Assembly: GCA_005239165.1 (NCBI GenBank)
Contig: RAPG01000003.1
Span: 62,001 to 126,000 of the forward strand
Source of the DNA: Allopusillimonas ginsengisoli
GTDB lineage: Bacteria; Pseudomonadota; Gammaproteobacteria; Burkholderiales; Burkholderiaceae_B
Reading direction: 5' to 3'
DNA: 64,000 bases
Within the stretch, counting starts at the first letter, position 1, and every line of letters starts with the position of its first letter. Both the position numbers and the translations under genes were made by a program. This document shows positions 53,344-61,444 of this stretch, in pieces. The notes beneath the pieces were generated by a model. That model was given only the letters and a program-made list of their open reading frames with translations, was not told the origin of the DNA and searched no databases.

Positions 53344-54309
53344 ATGCAATTCTCATTACGTAAACTCGCTGTCGGGCTCTCCGCCGTGGCAGCCTTTGGT
53401 TTCTCGGCAGGTGCACTGGCTCAGGAGAAAGTAACTCTCGGCGTGTCCATACCGGCCGCCACCCATAGTTTTACGGCAGGCATAGTGTGGTGGTCGAACG
53501 AAGCCAAGAAAGAGCTCGAAGCTGCGCATCCCAATTTAAAAGTGATCGTCAAGACGTCCAGTGGTGCGCCTGAGCAGGCGAATCAATTGCAGGATTTGCT
53601 CACCGTTAACAAGATCAATGCACTGGTCATCATGCCATTTGAATCGGCATCGCTGACGCAACCCGTCATGCAACTGAAAAAGAAGGGCGTATATATCACC
53701 GTTGTCGACCGGGGTCTTACAGACACCAGCGCCCAGGACGCCTATGTGTCGGGTGACAACACGGCATTTGGCAAACTGGCCGCCGAGTATCTGGTTAAAA
53801 AGCTGGATGGCAAGGGCGACATTGTTGCGTTGCGCGGTATACCTACCACGCTCGACAATGAGCGCATGGATGCATTTAACTCGGTCATTGATAAACATCC
53901 AGACATCAAGCTGCTTGACGCGCGGTATGGTAACTGGAATCGTGATGATGCATTCAAGGTCATGCAAGATTACCTCACCCGTTTTCCTCATATCGATGCG
54001 GTCTGGGCGGCGGATGACGATATGGCGGTCGGCGTGCTAAAGGCTATCGAGCAAGCCAAGCGTGACGACATCAAGACCGTGTTTGGCGGCGCCGGGGCCA
54101 AGGGCATGGTCAAGACCATTATTGATGACAGCAATCCCCTGATTCAGGCTGATGTCTCTTATTCGCCCAAGTTTATTTATGAGGCCATCAAGCTGACGGC
54201 TGAGGCAAGACTGAAAAACGAAAAGCTGCCTGATACAACGATTGTGCCTTCAGTACTGATCACCAAAGAAAACGCCAAAGACTTTTACTTTCCCGATTCG
54301 CCGTTTTGA
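53344..54309 (+). CDS. Sugar ABC transporter substrate-binding protein
   Basis: A 321-residue periplasmic protein of the ribose-binding (PBP type 1) fold: signal peptide to about residue 26 (ALAQ), then [37 protein letters not shown], and [17 protein letters not shown], a ligand-contact region. AMG-type spacing to the ATG is by GGAGAC. It is the third gene of the operon; the 209-base gap after it holds a strong hairpin. Ligand undetermined. Confidence 0.93.
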   Translation: MQFSLRKLAVGLSAVAAFGFSAGALAQEKVTLGVSIPAATHSFTAGIVWWSNEAKKELEAAHPNLKVIVKTSSGAPEQANQLQDLLTVNKINALVIMPFESASLTQPVMQLKKKGVYITVVDRGLTDTSAQDAYVSGDNTAFGKLAAEYLVKKLDGKGDIVALRGIPTTLDNERMDAFNSVIDKHPDIKLLDARYGNWNRDDAFKVMQDYLTRFPHIDAVWAADDDMAVGVLKAIEQAKRDDIKTVFGGAGAKGMVKTIIDDSNPLIQADVSYSPKFIYEAIKLTAEARLKNEKLPDTTIVPSVLITKENAKDFYFPDSPF

Positions 54310-54419
54310 TCAGGCCCGTCGGTTTGCGGCCTCTTGAGCAGACAGCAGATCTGCCTGGAGACCGGCAGGGCATTTTAAAAGCCCGCAATATTTGCAAGGT
54401 GTCTTAAGTTCGTCTTGCT

Positions 54420-54448
54420 GGCGGCCAGGCCCACCTTGCCTGGCTGCC
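54420..54448 (+). other. Intercistronic hairpin after the sugar-binding protein gene
   Basis: GGCGGCCAGGC pairs with GCCTGGCTGCC around a 7-base loop (11-bp stem with one G-U). No T-run follows. Such hairpins after binding-protein genes often stabilise the upstream mRNA so that more binding protein is made than downstream enzyme. Confidence 0.5.
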
Positions 54449-54518
54449 GCACACCGACTATGTAAATGAACAGCATAGGGCTGCTGCGGCCTGCAACACC
54501 AGATCAAACGAGTGAATC

Positions 54519-55580
54519 ATGAAGACAATTAAAGGACCAGGTATTTTTCTGGCGCAGTTTATCGGCGGGGAAGCGCCGTTCAATACACTGGAAGGGCTAG
54601 CGGGCTGGGCCTCGGGGCTGGGCTATAAAGGTGTGCAGATACCTACGAACGACCCTGCCCTGTTTGACCTGGAGCAGGCTGCACATAGCCAGGCATACTG
54701 TGATGACATCGCCGGCATGTTGCAGACACATGGCCTGGCCATCACCGAGCTTTCTACCCATTTGCAAGGCCAACTGCTGGCTGTTCATCCCGCCTACGAT
54801 GCGCTGTTTGACGGGTTTGCCGCAGCTGCCGTGCGAGGTGACCGCGCAGCGCGCCAGCAATGGGCACATGACCAGTTGCTGCTGGCCGCCAAGGCCTCGC
54901 AGCGCCTGGGGCTATCGGCACATGCTACCTTTTCGGGTGCACTGGCCTGGCCGTATATGTATCCATGGCCTCAGCGCCCGGCAGGCCTGGTCGAAGAAGC
55001 CTTTACCGAGCTGGCGCGGCGCTGGCTTCCGGTGCTGAACGCGTTTGACGAAGCGGGTGTTGATGTGTGCTATGAACTGCATCCGGGTGAAGACTTGCAC
55101 GATGGCACCAGCTTTGAACGGTTTCTTCAAGAGGTGGGCGGGCATGATCGCGCCACCATTTTGTACGACCCCAGCCACTTTGTGCTGCAGCAGCTCGACT
55201 ATCTTGCGTTTATTGACATCTACCATAGCCGGATTCGCGCCTTTCACGTAAAGGACGCCGAGTTTCGGTCCTCGGGTCGGCAGGGTGTGTATGGTGGCTT
55301 TGCTAACTGGGTAGAGCGGGCTGGCCGCTTTCGGTCTTTGGGTGACGGACAGGTTGATTTCCGTGCCATTTTTTCCAGTATGGCTCAGTATGATTTTTCG
55401 GGCTGGGCGGTGCTCGAATGGGAGTGCGCCCTGAAACATCCCGAGCAGGGTGCTGCTGAAGGTGCTGTCTTTATTAAAGACCATATCATCCAGGTTGCGG
55501 AACATGCTTTCGATGATTTTGTCAGAAGCGGCACCTCGCAAGAGCAGAACCGGGCCTTGCTCGGGCTCACCAACACATAA
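54519..55580 (+). CDS. Sugar phosphate isomerase/epimerase family protein
   Basis: A 353-residue AP-endonuclease-2-like TIM barrel. Seen: GYKGVQIPTNDPALFD near residue 32, GVDVCYELHPGEDLHDG with the metal-binding Glu and His near residue 190, ILYDPSHFVLQQLD, and FHVKDAEFRSSGRQG with the metal-binding His. The family includes xylose isomerase relatives, epimerases and 3-keto-glycoside lyases. The Gfo/Idh gene 30 bases later and the import system before it fit a route in which a sugar is oxidised and then isomerised or cleaved. Confidence 0.88.
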   Translation: MKTIKGPGIFLAQFIGGEAPFNTLEGLAGWASGLGYKGVQIPTNDPALFDLEQAAHSQAYCDDIAGMLQTHGLAITELSTHLQGQLLAVHPAYDALFDGFAAAAVRGDRAARQQWAHDQLLLAAKASQRLGLSAHATFSGALAWPYMYPWPQRPAGLVEEAFTELARRWLPVLNAFDEAGVDVCYELHPGEDLHDGTSFERFLQEVGGHDRATILYDPSHFVLQQLDYLAFIDIYHSRIRAFHVKDAEFRSSGRQGVYGGFANWVERAGRFRSLGDGQVDFRAIFSSMAQYDFSGWAVLEWECALKHPEQGAAEGAVFIKDHIIQVAEHAFDDFVRSGTSQEQNRALLGLTNT

Positions 55581-55610
55581 GCAGGCATTTTGGGCAGGCG
55601 GAGGGACATT

Positions 55611-56753
55611 GTGCGATCAAGATTAAAGCTGGGCATGGTCGGAGGCGGGAAGGGGGCGTTTATTGGCGCGGTACACCGTATGGCAGCACGTCTCGACGAC
55701 CGCTATGAGCTGGTTGCTGGCGCGCTTTCATCTGACGCGATGCGGGCAGCGGAAGGGGCCGCCGAGGTGGGCATAGCGCCTGAGCGCAGCTATGCTGACT
55801 GGCGAGAGATGGCCCGTCGCGAAGGGGATATGCGCCGTGCTGGTCTTGGTGGCATTGATGTGGTGTCGGTTGTTACACCCAACCATCTGCATGCGTCAGT
55901 TGTCAGAGCGTTTCTTGCCGAAGGCATTCACGTTATTTGCGATAAACCGCTCACGACCACGCTGGCCGACTCCCTTGCCCTGCAAGAACTTGCCCGCCAC
56001 AGTGGCCTGGTCTGTGTGTTGACGCACACGTACACCGGCTACCCTATGGTTCGGCATGCACGGGCACTGGTGGAGCAAGGCCTAATTGGTGAACTGCGTC
56101 TGGTGCAGGTTGAATATTCGCAAGACTGGTGGGCCGAGGGTCAGGCGCTGACTGGCGAGGGCGGCTGGCGTGAAGATCCGGCACAGGCCGGTCCCGCCGG
56201 CACGCTGGGAGATGTCGGCATACATGCGTATCAGCTTGCCAGTTATGTCACGGGTTGCGAGCCCGAAGAAATCGCTGCCGAACTTCATACCTTTGGTCCC
56301 GGACGCCAGCTTGACGATCATGTTCAGGTCATGATGCGTTACGCGAATGGAGCGCGAGGGACACTGTGGGCCAGTCAGGTTGCGACAGGGTGTGAAAACG
56401 CGCTCACCTTGAGGGTATACGGCACGAAAGCGCAGCTGCGCTTTGAGCAGGAGCAGCCTGACGTGTTATGGCTGACACCCCAGGGCGGTGCGGCGCAGCG
56501 TCTTACACGCGGACGGGTGAGTGGCGAGGCGGCACAGCAGGCGACCCGCATTCCGGCGGGGCACCCTGAAGGCTACATCGAGGCGTTTGCCCAACTGTAT
56601 CGCGACGCGGCAAATTTGATCGAGGGTCGTCAGATTATTGGCCGCCTGTCAGATTTTGACGATGGCGTTATGGGCAGCCGCTTTATCGAGGCGGTACTGC
56701 AAAGCCACCGCAGCAACACATCATGGGTCAGCCTGGAGCAACTGTCGGGGTGA
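55611..56753 (+). CDS. Gfo/Idh/MocA family oxidoreductase
   Basis: A 380-residue NAD(P)-linked sugar dehydrogenase. Seen: LGMVGGGKGAFIGAVHRMAA at the start, the middle VVSVVTPNHLHASVVRAFL with CDKPLTTTLADS (the conserved Lys of the EKP-type motif, here DKP), and the DVGIHAYQLASYVTG histidine region. The GTG at 55611 has GGAGG 6 bases upstream and is preferred over the TTG at 55590. The stop lies within the first copy of a 38-bp tandem repeat. Last gene of the operon. Confidence 0.92.
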   Translation: MRSRLKLGMVGGGKGAFIGAVHRMAARLDDRYELVAGALSSDAMRAAEGAAEVGIAPERSYADWREMARREGDMRRAGLGGIDVVSVVTPNHLHASVVRAFLAEGIHVICDKPLTTTLADSLALQELARHSGLVCVLTHTYTGYPMVRHARALVEQGLIGELRLVQVEYSQDWWAEGQALTGEGGWREDPAQAGPAGTLGDVGIHAYQLASYVTGCEPEEIAAELHTFGPGRQLDDHVQVMMRYANGARGTLWASQVATGCENALTLRVYGTKAQLRFEQEQPDVLWLTPQGGAAQRLTRGRVSGEAAQQATRIPAGHPEGYIEAFAQLYRDAANLIEGRQIIGRLSDFDDGVMGSRFIEAVLQSHRSNTSWVSLEQLSG

Positions 56754-56859
56754 TAAATTGCCGGGCTTGGCCAAAGCAGCTGCCGGGGTGATAAATTGCC
56801 GGGCTTGGCCAAAGCAGCTGCCAGGGTGATGGGTTGCCTGGCCAGGCCAAAGCCGTTGT
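56746..56859. repeat. 38-bp tandem repeat, two perfect copies and one degenerate
   Basis: Copies at 56746-56783 and 56784-56821 are identical; 56822-56859 is a diverged third. Each starts CGGGGTGAT or CAGGGTGAT. The first copy includes the stop codon of the oxidoreductase, so the array grew out of that gene's 3' end. Confidence 0.9.
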
Positions 56860-56897
56860 GTATTCAGTCCGACTTAGCCTGCTCAGAGCAGGTTTAG

Positions 56898-56909
56898 TGA
56901 AACGTTTTG
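56898..56909. promoter_or_regulatory. LacI-type half-conserved operator before the second lacI
   Basis: TGAAACGTTTTG matches the TGAAAC half of the operator at 58138 around a central CG and lies 50 bases before the LacI start, a position suitable for autoregulation. Confidence 0.4.
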
Positions 56910-56958
56910 CCGGAAACGTGGGTGATAGATAAAATGCCTCAGAGACAGCCCACTTTCG

Positions 56959-58116
56959 ATGCTGACGTTATTGGCCCGACTAAATGAAAAAAACATATCG
57001 CGCAACACGATTGCAGACGTTGCGCGTCACGCTGGGGTATCTAAAGCGACCGTATCGCGCTTTTTAAATCATCGAGAGAAACTGCTTTCGCCGCAGATCG
57101 CCGCGCGTGTCGATGCGGCCATCAACGAGCTTGGCTATGTGCCCAGCCCAATGGCCCAGGCGCTCAAATGGGGCCGGTCCAGGCTTATCGGTCTGGTGGT
57201 TGCGGATATCACCAACCCTTATTCTGTAGCGGTGCTGCGGGGCGTCGAAGAGGCGCTGCGCAAAGCTGGGTATCTGGTCATGCTGTTCAATCTCGGCAAC
57301 GAAAGCGAGCGAGAAAGCGCTGCGCTAAGGGCGTTGTCATCGTACAAGGTTGAGGGCTTCGTGCTGAACGCTATGGGGCACGATACAGGGGCCTTGCTTG
57401 AGGCAGCAAGCCAGGGCAAGCCTGTTGTTCTGATCGACCGGATGCATCCTGGTCTGGATGTTGACATCGTCACACTCGACAATTGGCACGCCGTCAAAGA
57501 AAGCTGTCAGCATCTCATTGATGCCGGATATCGCGAATTGTTGCTTGTTACCGAGCCTGTTGGTACGGTCAGCTCACGCATGGAGCGCAGTCAGGCCTTT
57601 AAAAAGGTCATGGAAAATTCGGAGATTCCCGGTGTCTGTATAGAGCAAACCCAGAATGACTTCCAGACGCTTGTGCAAAACTTGCGTGAGTTTAAAGAAA
57701 ATGCTTGTGCGGCGCCGGCAATTATTTGTGCTAATGCAGTGATAACACTGCAGGTAGTCGCCGCAGCGGAGTCGCTGGGCTGGCGGTTGGGTACAGATGT
57801 GGGTCTGGTCGGCATTGATGACACGCCCTGGGCGCCCTATGTCGGGCCAGGTATTACCGCCCTGGCGCAGCCAACTGACGAAATTGGCCAGTTGGCCACA
57901 AAATGTCTGCTGCAGCGCCTCGAAGGGCTTGACTCGCCCGGAAGAAGCTTCCGGCTCCAGGGGACACTCATGGTAAGGGGCTCTACAAGAGGTCCTGGCG
58001 TGTCCGCCGACAGTTCCTGTAGAGGTGAGACGGGCAGTCGAGATGTCGGCAGCCTTAAAAGCGAAACCGACAAAAAAGAAGGGGACACCGATGAACACAC
58101 TGAAGCGACGTACTGA
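56959..58116 (+). CDS. LacI family regulator, probably PtxS-like
   Basis: A 385-residue LacI protein. HTH region at about residues 17-40 (TIADVARHAGVSKATVSRFL) and the hinge SPMAQALKWGRSRLIG. The effector domain has VVADITNPYSVAVLRGVEEAL and VGIDDTPWAPYVGPGIT. The normal family end is near residue 335 (GTLMVRGSTR); about 50 hydrophilic residues (ETGSRDVGSLKSETDKKEG) follow, an unusual tail. A perfect TGAAACCGGTTTCA site lies just downstream, the operator known for the 2-ketogluconate regulator PtxS, and a KguK-like kinase is in the target operon. PtxS-like function is therefore likely but not proven. Confidence 0.88.
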   Translation: MLTLLARLNEKNISRNTIADVARHAGVSKATVSRFLNHREKLLSPQIAARVDAAINELGYVPSPMAQALKWGRSRLIGLVVADITNPYSVAVLRGVEEALRKAGYLVMLFNLGNESERESAALRALSSYKVEGFVLNAMGHDTGALLEAASQGKPVVLIDRMHPGLDVDIVTLDNWHAVKESCQHLIDAGYRELLLVTEPVGTVSSRMERSQAFKKVMENSEIPGVCIEQTQNDFQTLVQNLREFKENACAAPAIICANAVITLQVVAAAESLGWRLGTDVGLVGIDDTPWAPYVGPGITALAQPTDEIGQLATKCLLQRLEGLDSPGRSFRLQGTLMVRGSTRGPGVSADSSCRGETGSRDVGSLKSETDKKEGDTDEHTEATY

Positions 58117-58137
58117 TATACTTCAGCCTCAGATGAC

Positions 58138-58151
58138 TGAAACCGGTTTCA
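58138..58151. promoter_or_regulatory. PtxS-type LacI operator before the ABC transporter operon
   Basis: TGAAACCGGTTTCA is a perfect 14-bp palindrome, identical to the published PtxS operator of Pseudomonas as I recall it. It lies between the LacI stop and the ABC operon, about 190 bases before the first permease start. Confidence 0.85.
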
Positions 58152-58238
58152 AGACGATGTTAAGTCTCCAGAATTTATATTTTTGCGTAACGGGCCGCAT
58201 CCCTGAACGCATACTGGTTCAGCATCTATGCTTTTTGA

Positions 58239-58343
58239 AAGGGTGTCTGTAAGCTGGGCCATATAAGGCCTGAAGGCAATATCTATTCCGACAGTTGGTA
58301 TGCGATGCGTGCCGGCATTGACTGGGCTCAGGTAATAGCGTGA
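58239..58343 (+). pseudogene. 3'-end remnant of a lost gene
   Basis: After a stop at 58236-58238 the frame reads 34 sensible codons (with GHIRPEGNIYSDSWY and AMRAGIDWAQVIA) ending in a TGA that overlaps the GTG start of the permease (GTGA). Such coupling is usual between real genes, so this looks like the end of a gene whose main part has been deleted. I do not recognise the family. The region 58117-58238 otherwise holds only the operator. Confidence 0.5.
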
Positions 58344-59011
58344 CCTATACATTTCAGTTTGGCCCGGTATTCGAAGCCTGGCCCTTGTTGCTTAAAGGCA
58401 CCTGGATGACAATCCAGCTGTCATTTTTTGCGATGGTGCTCGGGCTGCTGATCGCGGTCGCCTGCGCGTGGGGTAAAACGGCCGGTCCAAGACCGCTGCG
58501 CTGGGTCATCAATATTTATATTGAGGTCATTCGCAACACGCCATTTCTGGTGCAGCTGTTTTTTTTCTTTTTTGCTCTGCCTGCCATTGGTGTGCGCTGG
58601 TCACCCTATACAGCAGCGCTCATCGCCATGACGGTTAACCTTGGCGCGTATGCCACCGAAATTGTACGAGCCGGCATAGAGTCCATACCCAAAGGCCAGA
58701 TCGAGGCCGGCATGGCATTGAATCTGTCGCGCGCAGAAACGTTCAGGTTTGTCGTGCTCAAGCCTGCATTGCGGGCGATCTATCCAGCCCTCACCAGTCA
58801 ATTCATCCTGCTAATGCTGGCATCGAGTGTGGTGTCGGTTATCTCGGCCAATGACCTCACTTCGGTCGCCGCCAACCTGCAATCTGAAACCTTCCGCAGT
58901 TTTGAAATCTATATCGTGGTCACGGGTATATACCTTGTGCTGACCCTGGCGTTTTCATATGCCTTCCGGCTTATCTTCAGGCGTACCATCAACTACCCGG
59001 GAGGACGATAA
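58340..59011 (+). CDS. Polar amino acid-type ABC transporter permease
   Basis: A 223-residue HisM/GlnP-type permease with the N-terminal coupling region (WMTIQLSFFAMVLGLLIAV), the signature IEVIRNTPFLVQLFFFFFAL and the EAA loop AGIESIPKGQIEAGMALNLS near residue 120. It uses a GTG start overlapping a gene remnant. It overlaps the next permease by one base (ATAATG), together forming a heterodimer. Confidence 0.93.
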   Translation: MTYTFQFGPVFEAWPLLLKGTWMTIQLSFFAMVLGLLIAVACAWGKTAGPRPLRWVINIYIEVIRNTPFLVQLFFFFFALPAIGVRWSPYTAALIAMTVNLGAYATEIVRAGIESIPKGQIEAGMALNLSRAETFRFVVLKPALRAIYPALTSQFILLMLASSVVSVISANDLTSVAANLQSETFRSFEIYIVVTGIYLVLTLAFSYAFRLIFRRTINYPGGR

Positions 59012-59664
59012 TGCGTACCTTCGGTTACTCGGATCTCTCGTTCATTCTTCAGGCCGCTCAATGGACGATCGCTCTGTCGTTGATGGCATTTGTGGGTGGA
59101 GGTTTGGTAGGGCTGGTGGTGGCGCTCTGTCGCAGCTCTCAAAATCGCGTGGCGCTGGCGCTGTCCATGGGGTTTATACAGATTTTTCGCGGTACGCCGC
59201 TGTTGCTGCAGCTGTTTCTTGTGTTCTTTGGCGCACCGGTGCTAGGTTTTAACATCAACCCCTGGCTGGCTGCGGCGCTTGCCCTTACCCTTAACAGCGG
59301 CGCTTTTCTGGGTGAAATATGGCGCGGCTGCATCCAGGCCATTCCACAGGGGCAATGGGAAGCGGCCGATGCGCTGGGGCTGTCGTACCGCAACAAGATG
59401 CGCGATGTGGTCTTGCCGCAGGCGCTCAAAATTGCCGTGCCACCGACGGTGGGCTACCTGGTGCAAATTGTCAAAGGTACTTCGCTGGCGGCTATTATCG
59501 GTTTTACCGAACTTACCCGTGCCGGCCAGATTATTAACAATGCAACGTTTGAGCCTATGCTGGTGTTTTCGATTGTGGCCATTATTTATTTTTGTATATG
59601 CTGGCCTCTTTCACTGCTGGCAGGGCATATGGAGCGACGCCTGGCGGCTTCGCTGTCAAGGTAA
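59011..59664 (+). CDS. Polar amino acid-type ABC transporter permease, second subunit
   Basis: A 217-residue partner of the preceding permease. It has the same layout: WTIALSLMAFVGGGLVGLV, the conserved FIQIFRGTPLLLQLFLVFF and the EAA-loop GCIQAIPQGQWEAADALGLS near residue 110. The ATG lies in a one-base overlap with the first permease stop, so equal synthesis is expected. Confidence 0.93.
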   Translation: MRTFGYSDLSFILQAAQWTIALSLMAFVGGGLVGLVVALCRSSQNRVALALSMGFIQIFRGTPLLLQLFLVFFGAPVLGFNINPWLAAALALTLNSGAFLGEIWRGCIQAIPQGQWEAADALGLSYRNKMRDVVLPQALKIAVPPTVGYLVQIVKGTSLAAIIGFTELTRAGQIINNATFEPMLVFSIVAIIYFCICWPLSLLAGHMERRLAASLSR

Positions 59665-59730
59665 CCGACACGGGCGCACTATTTCGTGTGCCACAGCGTT
59701 CGGGTTTTATTTTCTACGGGGAGACATAGT

Positions 59731-60534
59731 ATGTTTTTGACAACAAAATTAAAGCAGCTGGCGCGTATCACGCTTGTTGCAGGGTGTGTATCGATGGCGC
59801 TGGGGGTTGGTACGGCAACCGCAGAAACCATAGATAAAATCAAAGAGAAAGGCGAAGTCGTTATTGGCATGCTGGTCGATTTTCCGCCTTATGGCGTTAT
59901 GAACACCGACAACAAGCCTGATGGTTACGATGCTGACGTGGCACGTCAGTTGGCCAAAGACATGGGTGTCAAGTTGCAGATTTTGCCGGTGACAGGGCCT
60001 AACCGCATTCCGTTTCTGCTGACCGGTAAGGTCGATCTGTTGGTGGCTTCCTTGGCTATCACTCCCGATCGTGCCAAACAAGTGCAATTTTCGCATCCGT
60101 ACTCTGCAGCGCAAATTGTGCTGTTTGGGGGTAAAGATGAAAAAATCACCGATGCCAAAGATCTTTCAGGCAAACGCGTAGGGGTGGCGCGAGCCAGCAC
60201 CCAGGATATCGCGGTGACCAAGATTGCACCTAAAGATGCTGAAATCAGGCGCTTTGATGATGACGCATCAGCCATGCAGGCCCTGCTCTCTGGTCAGGTT
60301 GATGCCATTGGCTGCTCGACAACAGTAGCTGCGCAGATCGCTAAACGTGAGCCAGGCCGCTACGAAAACAAGTTCGTGTTGCTGCAACAGGAAATGGCCG
60401 TGGCCATGCGTCCCGGCGAGCCTGAAACACTGAAGGCCGTCAACGCCCTTATTGATCAGAATATCGACAATGGCAACTTCAGCAAACTGTACGAAAAATG
60501 GCTGGGCTCGCCTTTGCCCAAGCTTTCCAAGTAA
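59731..60534 (+). CDS. Polar amino acid-type ABC transporter substrate-binding protein
   Basis: A 267-residue periplasmic protein of the glutamine/histidine-binding type. Signal peptide residues 1-31 (GTATA), then the mature start TIDKIKEKGEVVIGMLVDFPPYG, DGYDADVARQLAKDMGVKLQI, IPFLLTGKVDLLVASLAITPDRAKQV and GVARASTQDIAV. The Arg in the ITPDRA segment normally contacts a ligand carboxylate. The LacI regulator and sugar-acid kinase next to it suggest the ligand is an acidic or amino sugar rather than an amino acid (inference). Confidence 0.93.
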   Translation: MFLTTKLKQLARITLVAGCVSMALGVGTATAETIDKIKEKGEVVIGMLVDFPPYGVMNTDNKPDGYDADVARQLAKDMGVKLQILPVTGPNRIPFLLTGKVDLLVASLAITPDRAKQVQFSHPYSAAQIVLFGGKDEKITDAKDLSGKRVGVARASTQDIAVTKIAPKDAEIRRFDDDASAMQALLSGQVDAIGCSTTVAAQIAKREPGRYENKFVLLQQEMAVAMRPGEPETLKAVNALIDQNIDNGNFSKLYEKWLGSPLPKLSK

Positions 60535-60555
60535 TAACACTAGTCTTTAATCAAC

Positions 60556-61347
60556 ATGTCTGACGTCAATAGCGACCAAACAGCGCCCGGGCCCCGGGCG
60601 CTGCCTGAGGGCCAGCCGATTATCGAGATTGAAAAACTCAATAAATGGTATGGCGATTTTCATGCACTCACCGACATCGACCTCACGGTAGCCTCCGGTG
60701 AGCGCATCGTCATCTGTGGCCCATCAGGTTCAGGCAAGTCGACGCTGATCCGGTGCATCAATGCCCTTGAAGCAATACAACAAGGGAGTATTGTCGTTAA
60801 TGGCATTGATTTGACCGCCAATGCACGTAATGTTGAGGCCGTGCGCCAGGAAGTGGGTATGGTGTTTCAGCAGTTCAACCTGTTTCCCCACATGACAGTG
60901 CTGCAAAACTGCATGCTGGCGCCCATGCGCTCACGCAAGATCAGCAAAGCAGCGGCCAAAGAACTTGCCATGCAATATTTAACGCGGGTGCGTATTGCGG
61001 ATCAGGCAGAAAAATACCCCAGTCAGCTTTCAGGTGGACAGCAACAGCGGGTCGCCATTGCACGGGCTTTATGCATGACGCCCAAGATTATGCTGTTTGA
61101 TGAACCCACGTCGGCACTCGACCCCGAAATGGTTAAAGAAGTGCTGGACACCATGATAGGTCTGGCGCAAGACGGTATGACCATGCTGTGCGTCACCCAT
61201 GAAATGGGGTTTGCCCGCAGTGTGGCCGACCGGGTTATTTTCATGGCAGACGGGCAGATCGTCGAGCAGGCCCCGCCAACACAGTTTTTCAACAGCCCAC
61301 AGCACGACAAAACGCGCAGCTTCCTGGGCCAGATACTTAATCATTGA
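60556..61347 (+). CDS. Polar amino acid-type ABC transporter ATP-binding protein
   Basis: A 263-residue ATPase: Walker A GPSGSGKSTLIRCIN near residue 55, Q-loop VFQQFNLFPHMTVLQN, signature LSGGQQQRVAIARAL, Walker B IMLFDEPTSALDPE, and switch His VTHEMGF. It has an 18-residue N-terminal extension (APGPRALPEGQ). It completes the importer formed by the two permeases and binding protein. Confidence 0.95.
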   Translation: MSDVNSDQTAPGPRALPEGQPIIEIEKLNKWYGDFHALTDIDLTVASGERIVICGPSGSGKSTLIRCINALEAIQQGSIVVNGIDLTANARNVEAVRQEVGMVFQQFNLFPHMTVLQNCMLAPMRSRKISKAAAKELAMQYLTRVRIADQAEKYPSQLSGGQQQRVAIARALCMTPKIMLFDEPTSALDPEMVKEVLDTMIGLAQDGMTMLCVTHEMGFARSVADRVIFMADGQIVEQAPPTQFFNSPQHDKTRSFLGQILNH

Positions 61348-61444
61348 ATGGCGCGGTCAGCACGCCTCTGATGCGCTTTGATGCCGTGTATGGCAAGCTT
61401 GGCGCGAGTGTGTGTCCCGTTTCATAACTGAACCGGAGAGTGGT

